DNA of 64,000 nt. Origin: Choricystis sp. odSpoLacu1 (taxonomy: Eukaryota; Chlorophyta; Trebouxiophyceae). Position numbers and translations under genes: made by a program. The stretch is from assembly GCA_958009055.1 (NCBI GenBank), contig OY253652.1:558001-622000 (forward strand), read 5' to 3'. The notes under the pieces are model-generated. The model made no database searches, had not been told where the DNA came from, and saw only the letters and a list, made by a program, of their open reading frames with translations. This document shows, in pieces, positions 40,511-50,377 of the stretch. Numbering within the stretch: position 1 is the first letter of the stretch; the number at the start of each line of letters is the position of its first letter.

Positions 40511-41401
40511 TCACACGCTTTCCTCTTCCTTTTTCACGTCGCCCCCCTTTCCCTTCCTGTCCGCCTTGACCAGGCCACACACTTCACACGCGCCGTCATC
40601 GTGCCCGCGCGCGGGGCAGTGTTCCCGCCCATAGTAGATCATGCGCAGGTGCAGCTTGCCCCAGTCGTGGCGTGGGGAGGAGAACGCTGCCATCAGGTCG
40701 GCCTCTGTTTGTTCCACGCTGGCGCCGGTGGACAGCCCCCACCGCGCCGCCAGCCGGTGGATGTGGGTGTCCACGGGGAACGCGAGCTGGCCAGGGCCAG
40801 CCATGGCCAGCATGACGCTGGCCGTCTTCCTGCCGACTCCCGGGAGGGCTTGCAGGGCTGCGAAGTCGAGGGGCACGCGGCCGCCGTGTGTGGACACGAG
40901 CAGCTGCGCGGTCGCCGCCACGTTGCGCGATTTGGTGGGCGCCAGCCCCAGCGCGCGAATGTGGGGTTCGACACCGGCCGCTCCCAGCGACACCAGGGCG
41001 GGCGCGTCCGGGGCGGCAGCAAACAGGGACACCGTCGCTTCATTCACTTTGATGTCGGTTGTTTGGGCAGACAGCAGCACCGCGATCAACAGTTGAACGG
41101 GATTGTCGTGGCGCAGGGGGCATTCAGGGTGCGGGTACAGGCGTTCGAGCACATCGGCTATACGCTCTGCTCGGGCCAGAGTGGCGGCGCTGTGTGTGCG
41201 GGGGGGGCGGGCGGGTGCGACGGCACGCGGCGACAAGGGGGCGAGTGTGGTTTTGCCTTTTTTGGCAGGCGGCGCGGCGTCGGTTGGCGCGCCGCGCTTG
41301 CCGTCAGTCGTGAATGCACCAGCGCGTGACACTGACGCAGCAGCGCGTGTGGGCGGGCGGCGCGTCATGGCGAGGCGAGCAGCGATGCGCATTGAGACCA
41401 A
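40511..41401 (-). CDS. NTH1: Endonuclease III-like DNA glycosylase (NTH1)
   Basis: Base-excision repair glycosylase/AP lyase for oxidised pyrimidines. Single exon, 296 residues. Core motifs: HDNPVQLLIAVLLSAQTTDI, KVNEATVSLF, ALGLAPTKSRNVAATAQLLV, the helix-hairpin-helix LPGVGRKTASVML with the catalytic Lys, and FPVDTHIHRLAARWGLS with the catalytic Asp. The C-terminal cluster region reads HCPARGHDDGACEVCGLVKA: only three Cys, spaced C-x9-C-x2-C, with no fourth Cys before the end, unlike the usual C-x6-C-x2-C-x5-C. The N-terminal 60 residues are basic and Ala-rich; three closely spaced ATGs (41401, 41392, 41368) are possible starts, consistent with organelle or nuclear targeting. It lies only 43 bases below the stop of the TMEM205-like gene on the same strand. 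Confidence 0.9.
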   Translation of the reverse strand: MVSMRIAARLAMTRRPPTRAAASVSRAGAFTTDGKRGAPTDAAPPAKKGKTTLAPLSPRAVAPARPPRTHSAATLARAERIADVLERLYPHPECPLRHDNPVQLLIAVLLSAQTTDIKVNEATVSLFAAAPDAPALVSLGAAGVEPHIRALGLAPTKSRNVAATAQLLVSTHGGRVPLDFAALQALPGVGRKTASVMLAMAGPGQLAFPVDTHIHRLAARWGLSTGASVEQTEADLMAAFSSPRHDWGKLHLRMIYYGREHCPARGHDDGACEVCGLVKADRKGKGGDVKKEEESV

Positions 41402-41444
41402 AACGTTGACGTTTTGTGCGCCTTTTTTTCTTCTTTTCTACCTC

Positions 41445-42023
41445 TTACAACCCCTCCGCCACAAACCACAGGTACGCCACCCCTCCCCCCAGCCCCACCA
41501 GGTTGAGCAGGCTGGACACACCGTGGAACGCGCCAAACTTTTTGCGGGCGGCAGCCTTGGTTGCTGCGTCGGCCGACGGATCAGCGTCGGAGGCGCGCCG
41601 TGCATACATGGCCGCCGTCGTCAGTGGCTCTATCACGCACCAGTTCGTCAGCGACGTGGCCAGCGCGATGGATGATGTGGCGACGCGCGGTTTGGTGGGG
41701 CCGCCGCCCGCACTGCCGGCTGCCGTAACGCCGAGCGCGATCGCGGCGCACACTGACTGCGTCGCAAAGTAGGTTGGGAACAACACGGCCTGCACGTCCC
41801 CAAACGTGGGCGTGCCGCCAAACTTTTTGAACAGCACGATGCCAACGATGAACGTGGTATATAGCGTGGCGCCAACGTACGTGCTGGCCGCGACGAGTGC
41901 GGCCGTGCGGGGCGCGGTGCCGACCGCCCCCGAGCCGACACCGCGGTGCGACGCTGCCACCAGGCCAGCGACCACGGCCAGCAGAACGGCTGCGCGGCGG
42001 GCGGGAGTCGAGAGGAGGCTCAT
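41445..42023 (-). CDS. TMEM205-like (DUF4149) membrane protein
   Basis: Single exon, 192 residues, four predicted membrane helices: AAVLLAVVAGLVAASHRGVG, AALVAASTYVGATLYTTFIVGI-type, FATQSVCAAIALGVTAAGS, and a C-terminal LLNLVGLGGGVAYLWFVAEG. The DUF4149 signatures are visible: VGIVLFKKFGGTPTFGDVQA, VLFPTYFATQ, SLTNWCVIEPLTTAAMYARR and KKFGAFHGVSSLLNL. TMEM205-type proteins are small eukaryotic membrane proteins without an established reaction; a Ser-rich LEA-fused version is known in some plants. Divergent with the ABC1 kinase (185 bases). The next gene on the same strand begins 43 bases after this stop. Confidence 0.85.
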   Translation of the reverse strand: MSLLSTPARRAAVLLAVVAGLVAASHRGVGSGAVGTAPRTAALVAASTYVGATLYTTFIVGIVLFKKFGGTPTFGDVQAVLFPTYFATQSVCAAIALGVTAAGSAGGGPTKPRVATSSIALATSLTNWCVIEPLTTAAMYARRASDADPSADAATKAAARKKFGAFHGVSSLLNLVGLGGGVAYLWFVAEGL

Positions 42024-42208
42024 TGTTTAGGAGGCGACGACGACCGTTTCTTCGCTGGAATGGGCCCTTTCGATGGTGGTGGAAAGTGATGAAAAAAAAT
42101 TCCTCCACATCGCGCCCCACGCCCACGTCTAACAAGTTGCCGCCCTCCCCCGCCCTCCAGGGCGCGCGCCCGCCCTCTGCAACCCTGTACCAGCGTCAAC
42201 CTGCATCA

Positions 42209-43735
42209 ATGCGCGTGTCTGCCCCGCCAACCGCCGCGCCTGCGCCTCGTCCCCCGCGCGCACACCCCACGCGCCGCCACACGCTGCTGCGCGCCGCCGC
42301 GACCGACACCCCCCGCCGCCCACCCACAACACGCACGCCCGGCCAGCTCATTTCCCTGTTGCAGGACGCTACGACTGCGGCGGCGTCGGTGGGCCCGCGC
42401 GGCGCGTTTCGGGGGCTACAAGCCGCCAACGCGGCCGCATCGGTCGCGCGCGACGCTGTGAGAGCTGCAGCGGCCGGCACCCCCTGGACCGCGCCTCGCG
42501 CTCTCAAAGCTCTCTTCGAGAGGCTGGGGGCGACGTACATCAAGCTAGGCCAGTTTGTCGCGTCCTCACCCTCCCTCTTCCCCGCCGAATACGTGTCCGA
42601 GTTTGAAGCCCTGCTGGACGCCACCGAGCCCTTGCCGTGGCCCGTCATTCAACGCATCATTGAGCGCGAGCTGGGGGGGCCGCTGTCCCGCCATTTCTCA
42701 GACATTGATGAAACGCCACTCGCGTCTGCGTCCATCGCGCATGTGCACGCCGCGACGCTCGCCTCCTCGGGCGCCCGCGTCGTCATCAAGGTGCAGAAAC
42801 CCGGCGTGGCGGACACACTTCGCGCCGACCTGGCGTTTCTGTATGTGGCTGCCAGGGCGGCCGAGTTCATCAACCCCGCGCTGGCGCGCGGGTCGGTCGC
42901 GGCCATCGCTGAAGACATCCGGTCCGCCATGCTCAACGAGCTCGACTTCATCAAGGAAGCGGCCCACGTGGCCGACTTTGCGGCCTACCTGGAGGCGACC
43001 GGGATGAATGCGTCGGCAGCCTGCCCCTTCGTGTACAAGGCGCTGTCGACCAAAACTGTTTTGACCATGGAGCGCCTCGACGGCGTCCCTCTCACCAACA
43101 TGGACGCCGTCGCCGCCTTCACGGGGGCCGACCCCGCCACCGTGCTAGCCAACGGCCTGAACGCGTGGCTGGGGTCCCTGCTGGCGGCCAGGACCTTCCA
43201 CGCGGACGTCCACTCTGGCAACTTGCTCGCTCTCTCAGACGGCCGCGTCGGCTTCATCGACTTTGGCATCGCGGCCACCGTCTCCCCCTCCACCTGGGCC
43301 GCCGTGCAAGCCCTGGTGGCCGCCACCGCGTCGCGCGACTATGAGACCATGGCCCGCGCCCTGGCCACCATGGGGGCGGCGGACGCGGAGGGCGTGGACT
43401 TTGCCTCGTTTGGGCGCGACTTGCGGGAAGTGTTTGAAGCGGCCGCCTCGGTCGAGCCCAGCGTCACAGTGGTGGTGGATGCTAAGGGCACCCCCACCCC
43501 CGCGTCCGTCACCTTTGACGAAGCCTCTGTCAACAGGCTGCTGCTGACGGTGGTGCGCGTGGGCGACAATTATGGGGTGCGCTTCCCGCGCGAGTTTGGT
43601 GTCCTCCTCAAACAACTGCTCTACTTTGATCGCTACGTGACTGCCCTCGCACCAGGGCTGGCTGTGGGCGCCGATCCGCGTGTCCGGCTGGCCGACCTGG
43701 AGGCCAGGCTGGGCGGCGTGCAGGTGGAGCGATGA
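42209..43735 (+). CDS. ABC1/ADCK atypical kinase, probably plastid or mitochondrial
   Basis: Single exon, 508 residues from the ATG at 42209 (MRVSAPPTAAPAPRPPRAHP), which makes a good transit peptide; an ATG at 42089 is also in frame. AarF/ABC1/UbiB family motifs appear in order: GATYIKLGQFVASSPSLFPA (KxGQ), PLASASIAHVHAA (Ala-rich nucleotide loop), VVIKVQKPGV (Lys), MLNELDFIKEA, ERLDGVPLTN, TFHADVHSGNLL (catalytic loop, His-Ala-Asp) and GFIDFGIA (DFG). These kinases act in ubiquinone or plastoquinone/tocopherol metabolism and in plastoglobules. Which group this belongs to cannot be set by eye. It is preceded by a 185-base divergent promoter and converges on the PLA2 gene. Confidence 0.93.
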   Translation: MRVSAPPTAAPAPRPPRAHPTRRHTLLRAAATDTPRRPPTTRTPGQLISLLQDATTAAASVGPRGAFRGLQAANAAASVARDAVRAAAAGTPWTAPRALKALFERLGATYIKLGQFVASSPSLFPAEYVSEFEALLDATEPLPWPVIQRIIERELGGPLSRHFSDIDETPLASASIAHVHAATLASSGARVVIKVQKPGVADTLRADLAFLYVAARAAEFINPALARGSVAAIAEDIRSAMLNELDFIKEAAHVADFAAYLEATGMNASAACPFVYKALSTKTVLTMERLDGVPLTNMDAVAAFTGADPATVLANGLNAWLGSLLAARTFHADVHSGNLLALSDGRVGFIDFGIAATVSPSTWAAVQALVAATASRDYETMARALATMGAADAEGVDFASFGRDLREVFEAAASVEPSVTVVVDAKGTPTPASVTFDEASVNRLLLTVVRVGDNYGVRFPREFGVLLKQLLYFDRYVTALAPGLAVGADPRVRLADLEARLGGVQVER

Positions 43736-43854
43736 CTTGTTTTTTTTTTAGTTTTAGTGCAACAACAAAACCATTTTTTTCTCTCCCCAACGCGCGCCAA
43801 AAATAATGAATCATTACTAAACCAAAGAAGAAAATGATTAGCGCACCATCCATT

Positions 43855-44897
43855 TCACCGGCCCTGCACGTTCGTGTCGCCACCATCATCCGCCGCGGGC
43901 GCCGGCGCCTTTTTGTGAGGCAAAAAAATGCCCGCCACCGCAAACGTTGCACATTTCGCCGGCATGGCCGTGATGATGTCTTCTGCCACCTTGCGCCCGT
44001 CGGGTGGCACGTCCGCCACCGCCGCTTTGTCCTTTTTCCAGGACTGCAGCGTTTTGACGAGCGTGCGGTCGCACGCGCACTCGGCTTTGACACGCTCCTT
44101 GGACTTGGGGGCGGTGTGGGCGTAGGCGTCGCCGTAACACTGGATGGTTTGTGTGTGTGGGGGGGTGGGGTGGGGAGGAAGAGGGCGTGAGTGTGTGTGT
44201 GTGTCTGGTGACCGCGCCGCGTTTCCCCCTTCCCCCACCCTCCTCTTCCAATCGCCCACATTATCGTGGCCGTGGCACGCTTCATCCACGGCATCAATGC
44301 CCGGCCTGTCGGCGCGGTCGGTCCAGCCGGGGCCGCAGTAGCTGTGTGTGGGGTGGGGGTGGGTGGGTCGTCCAGGGTTGCGCGCGGCGCGCGAAAAAGG
44401 CGCATGCGGGCCCCTCCCTCCCCGCCCGCACAGCCGCCACCCAGCTGCTGGCGTCGACGCAGGCGACAAGCAGGCCCTCGACACGCTATAGTGGGGCGCC
44501 AGAGTGGCGCGCGTGAGGCCAAACCGCCGCCCGACAGCCACCAAAACCGCGCGATGGCGCAGGCGCATGCCTCCATCCCCCACACTCACCGCCCATACAC
44601 CGCAAACGATCCCTTCTTGTCCGACAGACTGCTGGGGTCGACGCGTGGGTCGGACAGCACCTGACGGGTGCGTGCGTCCAGTTTCCTGGGCTTGGCTTGT
44701 TCTTCGCCCCCGTCAGCTGTCTCCGTCGCACTCGGCGGTTGGTCGTCTTCATCATCCCCAGTGCCGCCCCACAGGGTGCTGCCGTCGTCGGCGGGGGAGG
44801 GGGCGGGCGAGTCCAGTTCGCCGGCCGCCAGGGAGGCCAGCGTCTGGCTGGCCGCCAGGCCGGCGGCGGTGGCCAGCAGGAGGAGGAAAAGGCGCAT
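43855..44897 (-). CDS. Secreted phospholipase A2-like protein
   Basis: Exons 44590-44897, 44260-44341, 43855-44139; 675 nt, 224 residues. The N-terminus MRLFLLLLATAAGLAASQT is a clear signal peptide. About 80 acidic/polar residues follow and may be a propeptide. Exon 2 gives the calcium loop YCGPGWTDRADRPG, and the splice from exon 2 to exon 3 rebuilds the active site DEACHGHDNCYGDA, with the His-Asp pair and flanking Cys of sPLA2. A Cys-rich helix VKAECACDRTLVKTLQSWKK follows. sPLA2 enzymes release fatty acids from the sn-2 position of phospholipids, usually in the secretory pathway. This is an ordinary eukaryotic sPLA2; nothing suggests a toxin. Its start is 100 bases from the start of the GlpX gene on the other strand. 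Confidence 0.9.
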
Positions 44898-44997
44898 AGC
44901 GGCAAAGGTTGTGATTGTTTGCCACTCTCTCGCACGACAAAAACGTCCCCGCCTCTTTGTTGTCGCACACAACCACACACACAGCACATAGCTCACT
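44898..44997. promoter_or_regulatory. 100-base divergent promoter, PLA2 / GlpX
   Basis: Only 100 bases separate the two start codons. The sequence contains a relative AT patch (TTGTGATTGTTTG) and CACACACA next to the GlpX start. Both 5'UTRs and promoters must fit here or overlap. Confidence 0.45.
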
Positions 44998-46572
44998 ATG
45001 ACCCCCCTCACCACCCGCCGCGCCTCGCTGGCGCCGCGCGGCGCGCTGTGTGGCGCACCGCGCCCGGTCCGGGTGCCGACGCCGCGGCCGCACCGCACGG
45101 CGGCCCTTTCTTCCGACAACAAGGCCCCGGGAAAGGAAGTGGATGGTAAGCATGCGTCGAATGGTGTGATGGTCCCTAATGCGGCGAGGTTGGGGCGCGG
45201 CGGGGCCGAAAGCAGTCAATGCCCCATTCTCTTTCCGCTGCCGGCGCGCGCCAAAACGCGCGCCGGCCTGCCTGTCCACCCTGGCCCAGCGGTGTCGAGC
45301 GACCTTGAGACGTGGTCTGAGGGGCAGGAAAACTGACGGCGCGTGTGGGTGCTGCGAGCGCGGAGGTGCTGAGTGGACTCGAGCGACGAGACGCGTTCAC
45401 CCTTTTTCTCGAGCACCGTGGCGCGCAATAACACTCTCCCTCTTTAACCCACTCAGCCACCTCCACCATCGACATCGGCCCCAACTACGCCAACCTGGAC
45501 CGCAACCTGGCCCTGGAGCTGGTGCGTGTCACCGAGGCGGCCGCCCTCGCCGCGGCTCGCCACCTCGGCCGCGGCGACAAAAATCTCGCAGACGGCGCTG
45601 CCGTAGATGCCATGAGGTCGGTCTTGAACTGCGTCTCCATGCGTGGCGTGGTCATTCTCGGCGAAGGCGAGAAAGATGCGGCGCCCATGCTGTTCAACGG
45701 CGAGTGCGTCGGAGACGGCACCGGCCCCCGCTGCGACGTGTCGGTCGACCCCATCGACGGCACCACCCTCGTCTCCACCGGGCGCGACGGCGCCATTGCC
45801 GTCATCGCCGTCGCAAGCCAAGGCAGCATGCTCGCGTGCGGCCCCGGCTCCGCCTCCCCTTTCTATATGTCCAAACTGATCACAGGGCCAGCGATCAACC
45901 CGCACCACGTGTCCCTGCGCTGGCCGGTGGCTCGAAATCTCCGCCAGATCGCGACCGCGCTGGACAAACCGGTGGACGACGTCACCGTGTGCATTCTCGA
46001 CAGGCCGCGCCACGCTGACTTGATTGCCGAAGTGCGGTCCGCGGGCGCCCGCATCAAGCTCATCTCCGACGGCGACATCGCGGCCGCCATTGAAGCCGCC
46101 GACCCCACATCCCCCGTGGACGTGGTCATGGGGACGGGCGGGTCGCCAGAGGGCGTGATTGCGGTACGAGTGGGGTTGTGAAGGGGAGGGTTTGGCACGT
46201 CGAGAACACACACACACAAACACCCACACACAAATACCTTCCCCCCACACACAGGCCGCCGCCCTGGCCTGTATGGGGGGCGCCATCCAGGCCCAGTTCG
46301 CGCCGCGCGACGACGCCGAGCGCGCGGCCGCGGTGGCCGCAGGGTGGAACGTGGATGGCTTGCTGTTCACAGAGGACCTGTGCCACCCTGAGTCCGTGTT
46401 TGTGGCGCTGACCGCCATCAGCGATGGCCTGCTGCCTGGTGTGCGGCCGACGCCGGGGGGGGCGGTCACGTCATCGCTCGTCATGCGCAGCGCCAGCGGC
46501 ACCGTGCGCAGGCTGACGACGCAGCATCGGTGGGGCAAGCCCGGGGTGACCAACCCGCCGCCGCTGGCGTGA
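44998..46572 (+). CDS. glpX: Class II (GlpX-type) fructose-1,6-/sedoheptulose-1,7-bisphosphatase, plastid
   Basis: Exons 44998-45145, 45457-46163, 46255-46572; 390 residues. The first about 50 residues ([20 protein letters not shown]) form a transit peptide; the rest has bacterial GlpX length (about 340). Motifs: [52 protein letters not shown] with the metal-binding Glu, [61 protein letters not shown] and [13 protein letters not shown]. The enzyme hydrolyses FBP and, in cyanobacteria, SBP in the Calvin cycle. Class II enzymes are the cyanobacterial norm, whereas most plant plastids use class I FBPase plus a separate SBPase. Spliceosomal introns show that this copy belongs to the eukaryotic genome. 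Confidence 0.93.
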
Positions 46573-46756
46573 GAAGGTGGATGGTGTGCCGCTGCACCAC
46601 GTGGTGTTGGTGGGTGGGGAGGGAGGGAGGCGAGTGTCTTTGGTGTGTAAAAAGCTTGCGCGCGGCTGGAGAGAGCTGGCCGCACAACCCCCTTCCATTT
46701 GCGAGCGTTTTCCCCCCCCTCCGCGCAGCACACACTCCCCCCTTTCACACACCACC

Positions 46757-47901
46757 ATGGACACGCTCGCCCCCCCCGCTGACGACGTCAAGACGAAGGC
46801 CGCCCCCCCCGCCCCCGCTGCGCCTGCGCCGCCGCCGCCCGCGCCGGCCGCGGCCGCTCCGCCGCCCCCCGTGCCCGCCGCGCCGGCTGCCCCGCCCGTG
46901 GAGACCAAACCCGAGCCGGTGGCCGCCCCTGTGGCTCCCCCCGCGCCACCGGCCAAGATGGAGATTCAGCCGCCCACCGACGACGACGTCAAAGCCGCGC
47001 TCGCCACGCTGCTGCATTCCGTGGACATGCAGACGACGACGGGTGAGTGGGTAGAGGTTGTGTGTGGGTGTGTGCGTGCGTGGGTGTGGGGCGGGAGAGA
47101 GGCAGGGGGGCGGCGCTGGCTGCGGGGCAGCGCCCACATGGGCAGGCGCGCCATGCTGGCCGCTTTGACCAACTCGTCGAGGCCTTCAGTCGCCCCCACT
47201 TTGCTGCCACGGGACGGATAGGACGGGCACGCTCCATGGAGGAGGGTTTGGTCGCGAGAGGGGGGCGTGGTCGCGCGGGGGGGCGGACAACCAGCGAGAG
47301 CCGTCCTGTTGGCCGACGCGCCTCTCACCCCCTGTCCCCCTCCCCCCCACCCCCCCACACAGAGCGCCAGCTGCGCGAGCAGCTGGAGGCCAAGTTCGGC
47401 TGCGAGCTGAGCGACCGCAAGGCCCTGATCCGCGCCGAGGTGAGGGAGGGAGAGAGGGAGGGAGAGACGAGAGGGGTGGACGCCAAACAAGCCACCCCGC
47501 GCACCACGCCCCCCTTCTCCCCCACACCACAGGTCGCCGACCACCTGGCCGCCACCGCGCCCGCCCCCGCGGACGACGACGATGCTGACGCCGCGGACAA
47601 CGCCGCCCCCGCTCCCTCCTCCAAGGCCAAGAAAGCCAAAAAGGCGTCCGGCGGCGGCGGCGGCGGGTTTGCCGCCATGAAGCGCCTGTCCCCCGAGATG
47701 GCGGCCTTCATGGGCGCGGAGACCGGGTCCCGCACCGGTATCGTGAAGGCGGTGTGGGCCTACATCAAGGCGCACGACCTGCAGGAGCCGTCCGACAAGC
47801 GCAAGATTCGGGTGGAGGGGGACCTGGCGTCCATCTTCACGCCCCCCATCACCATGTTCTCCATGAACAAGCAGATTGGGAAGCACCTGGTGGACGAGTG
47901 A
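46757..47901 (+). CDS. DEK-C/SWIB-domain chromatin protein
   Basis: Exons 46757-47042, 47363-47439, 47533-47901; 243 residues. A Pro/Ala-rich N-terminal region is followed by a DEK-C-like helical segment that crosses both introns (DDDVKAALATLLHSVDMQTT, ERQLREQLEAKFGCELSDRK, ALIRAE), a basic acidic linker with KAKKAKKAS, and a SWIB/MDM2 domain: MKRLSPEMAAFMGAETGSRT, GIVKAVWAYIKAHDLQEPSD, KRKIRVEGDL, MFSMNKQIGKHL. The same architecture is found in yeast UAF30/TRI1 and plant SWIB proteins, which act in Pol I transcription or chromatin remodelling. Tandem after GlpX, 184 bases away. The C-terminal end is complete and normal. Confidence 0.92.
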
Positions 47902-48388
47902 TTGAGAGAGGGTGTGCGGGGTGGTGGGGGTGGGGGTGATGGTGGAGGGGGAGAGAGGGTGAAGACACACAACGCCAAATGCTGGGGGCCGTGTTTTTTT
48001 CTCAACACGGGCCTCTAGAGAGTTTTTCTATTCCCACGCACACACACAAGGAGCGCACTCGCACGCACGCCAGGTGGGTGGGTGGGAGGTGGTACCGAAA
48101 AGGCGAGGGCCTGCCGCCGCCCCGCCGCTTTTGGTGTCCACCCCACACACTTTGGTCAACACGCTTTCCGCCGTGTTTGCAACAACAAATAATATGCAAG
48201 CTTTTGTTTTTCCTTTCTCAAATGTTCTAGGATGGGCGGTGGACAGGCGGACGAAAACAAAAACCGACTCACTTGTTTGTTTCTTTCCTCTCTCCGCGGC
48301 CACGCCGTCCGCACGACACACACCCTATCCCTCCCCACCACGGCCACCACCTCCATCGATACTCTGACCACACACACCCGCGCTCACA
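47902..48388. other. Intergenic region, 487 bases, tandem genes
   Basis: Lies between the SWIB stop and the PRC-barrel start, both on +. The first 100 bases are a GT/GA-rich 3' region; 48160-48280 is T-rich and probably marks a 3' end or promoter. No coding or RNA gene signal was seen. Confidence 0.5.
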
Positions 48389-50186
48389 ATGCGGCCGCCC
48401 AGCGCGCCGTCTCACCGCGGCGCCCCGCCGTCGTTGGCGGCCGCGTCGACCGCTCCCCGCCCACGCTCCCGCCCCCCGCCTCCCGCCGCCACCTACAGTC
48501 CCGACCGGCTTGTGACGAGGGATGGGTATGGGCCGCCCCCGGGCGCGTCGTCGAGGCAGCCGCGTCGCGCCGGTCCCGCGCAGCCGACGCGTGAGCCCGC
48601 GCCGCGCCGCGCGCGCTCGCCTGCGCCGACGGGGGCCTGGCTGGCGCGCAGCGACGTGGTGGACAAACAGGTGAGATGTGGAGGGTGGCGTGGGGAGGGG
48701 AGAGAGGGAGTTGCGAGGGAAAAACGGGGCGGGGCTTCGCACATGGCCAGACAGCACAACGCGGCTGGCAAACAAACAACACGCCGACCCCTCCACCCCC
48801 TTCCCACCCTCTCTCCAGGTCATCGCCCGCACCTCTGGCCGCTGCCTGGGCGTCGTGGACCACATGTACATCGACCCCTCCACCCTGCGCGTCACCTCCC
48901 TCGACCTGCGGGCCAAAGGACTGGCCGCTGCCGCCGGCCTCTCGTCAGACCCGTCCTCCGACGCGCGCCCGCGTAACATCCCCCTCGCCACCCTCTGCCA
49001 AGTCGGGGACGTCGTCCTGGTGCACGATGAACGTGCGCTCGGGTTTGCGCCGCTGGATGAGAGGGCGGGTTGTGTGCGGTTGACCGGGCTGGACGTCGTG
49101 GCTGCGGACGGCGCCCCGCTCGGCCGGGTGCGCGGTTACGCGTTCGACCCCGAGACCGGCCACCTGCTCGCCCTGCGCTACGACGCCCTGGGCGCCCCGC
49201 GCGTCCCCGAGGGCGCCATGACGGTGTGGGAGGTGGCGGCGGGGGATGTTTTGACCATCACGCGCGCTGCCATCACACTGCGCCCGGGCGCCGAGTACGA
49301 CGCCCTCAAAATCAGTGACGGCCTCCTCGGCCTGGCCCTGGCCGGCCTGCAAGCCCTGGTGGACGGCGGCGGCGGGGGAGGCGTCGACAGCGGGGACGCT
49401 CTGGCGGACGCCGAGTTCGTCGCGTGGCGAGAAGTGCATGGCGCCGTCTTCGCCCGCTACTATGGCCTCCCCTCCGTGCCGCGGTCTCGGTCTGAGCTGG
49501 ATGCCGCCATGGCGGGCGTGGCGGCTGCCACGGAGGAGCCGGTGGCGCGGCGGGCCGCCCCCGCGCCGCGCGCGCGCAGGCGCGCCGCGCTGCCGCCTCC
49601 CACGCCCTCCCGCGCGTACGCGGACGCCCTGGTGGAGGACGAGCGGTTCGAATATGATCGCGCGTATGCCGAGGCGCCGCGGCGGCAGGAGGCGGCGAGG
49701 CGGCAGGAGGCGGCGTTTGGCATCGGCGGCAACGACCCGCGCTCCCGGGCCCGCCGCCCCGCGGGCACCTGGCCGCCGCCACCCCCGGTGTCGGACGATG
49801 GGTATGGGTATGATGGTGAAGGTGGCGCAAACGACGCCTCCTGGCTCGACCCTCCGCGGGAAGCGGGGTGGGGCGCCGGCCCCGACGCGCGGCGGTCGCC
49901 GTCGCCGTCACCCCGGCCAGCCGCCCCGACCGCGGCAGCACCCCCCCCCAAACAAGGCATCCCCATCATCGACCGCCGGCCGCCCCCCCCCGACAAAGTG
50001 AGGGACGCGGACGGCGGGTTTGGGGGGAGGCGGGGGGAGGATGACCCGTTGGCGCGGTGGAGTGAGGCGGTGGCTCCTGCCGCCCCCACACCTGCTGCTG
50101 CTCTTGTGCCTGTGGATACGGTGAATGGCGGTGGTGGTGGTGGTGCTGGGGATGGTCCACCCACAGAGCTCAAGTTTGGGCCGTGA
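48389..50186 (+). CDS. PRC-barrel domain protein, cyanobacterial/plastid type
   Basis: Exons 48389-48670 and 48819-50186; 549 residues. An N-terminal Arg/Pro/Ser-rich leader looks like a transit peptide. Two PRC-barrel copies follow: TGAWLARSDVVDKQVIARTS, GRCLGVVDHMYIDPSTLRVT, VGDVVLVHDERAL; and VRLTGLDVVAADGAPLGRVR, GYAFDPETGHLLALRYDALG, VPEGAMTVWEVAAGDVL. After that, ADAEFVAWREVHGAVFARYY and a long disordered tail with acidic-aromatic DDGYGYDGEGG and Gly-rich runs. Plastid PRC-barrel proteins of this double type are related to cyanobacterial proteins and are often linked to photosystem or RNA functions, but a reaction is not established. The intron sits just inside the first barrel. Single-copy structure is clean. 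Confidence 0.8.
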
Positions 50187-50377
50187 GAGAGGAAAAACGG
50201 GGGGGTTGTTGTTCGTCTGTAAATTAAAACGTTTCTTCGTCTTTTTGGGTCGGTGGCGCCGCGCCGCTCCACTTTCCACATGGCGCCGCCTTGAGCACAC
50301 CCTCCAGGAGTATCGGCGTGTCTCCATCCCTTTGACATCCCGCCGAGCAAACGCAGACACACGCAAAACACACACAC

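Noticed and set aside
43855..44897. PLA2 as a venom-type toxin
   Set aside because: The protein is a typical eukaryotic secreted PLA2 with plant/algal-like features and host-like codon use; nothing points to a toxin.
44998..46572. GlpX as bacterial contamination
   Set aside because: Two GT-AG introns, a transit peptide, and flanking eukaryotic genes with identical base composition show it is native.
46757..50186. A chromatin operon of SWIB and PRC-barrel genes
   Set aside because: They are tandem but 487 bases apart with a T-rich region between, and their predicted compartments differ.
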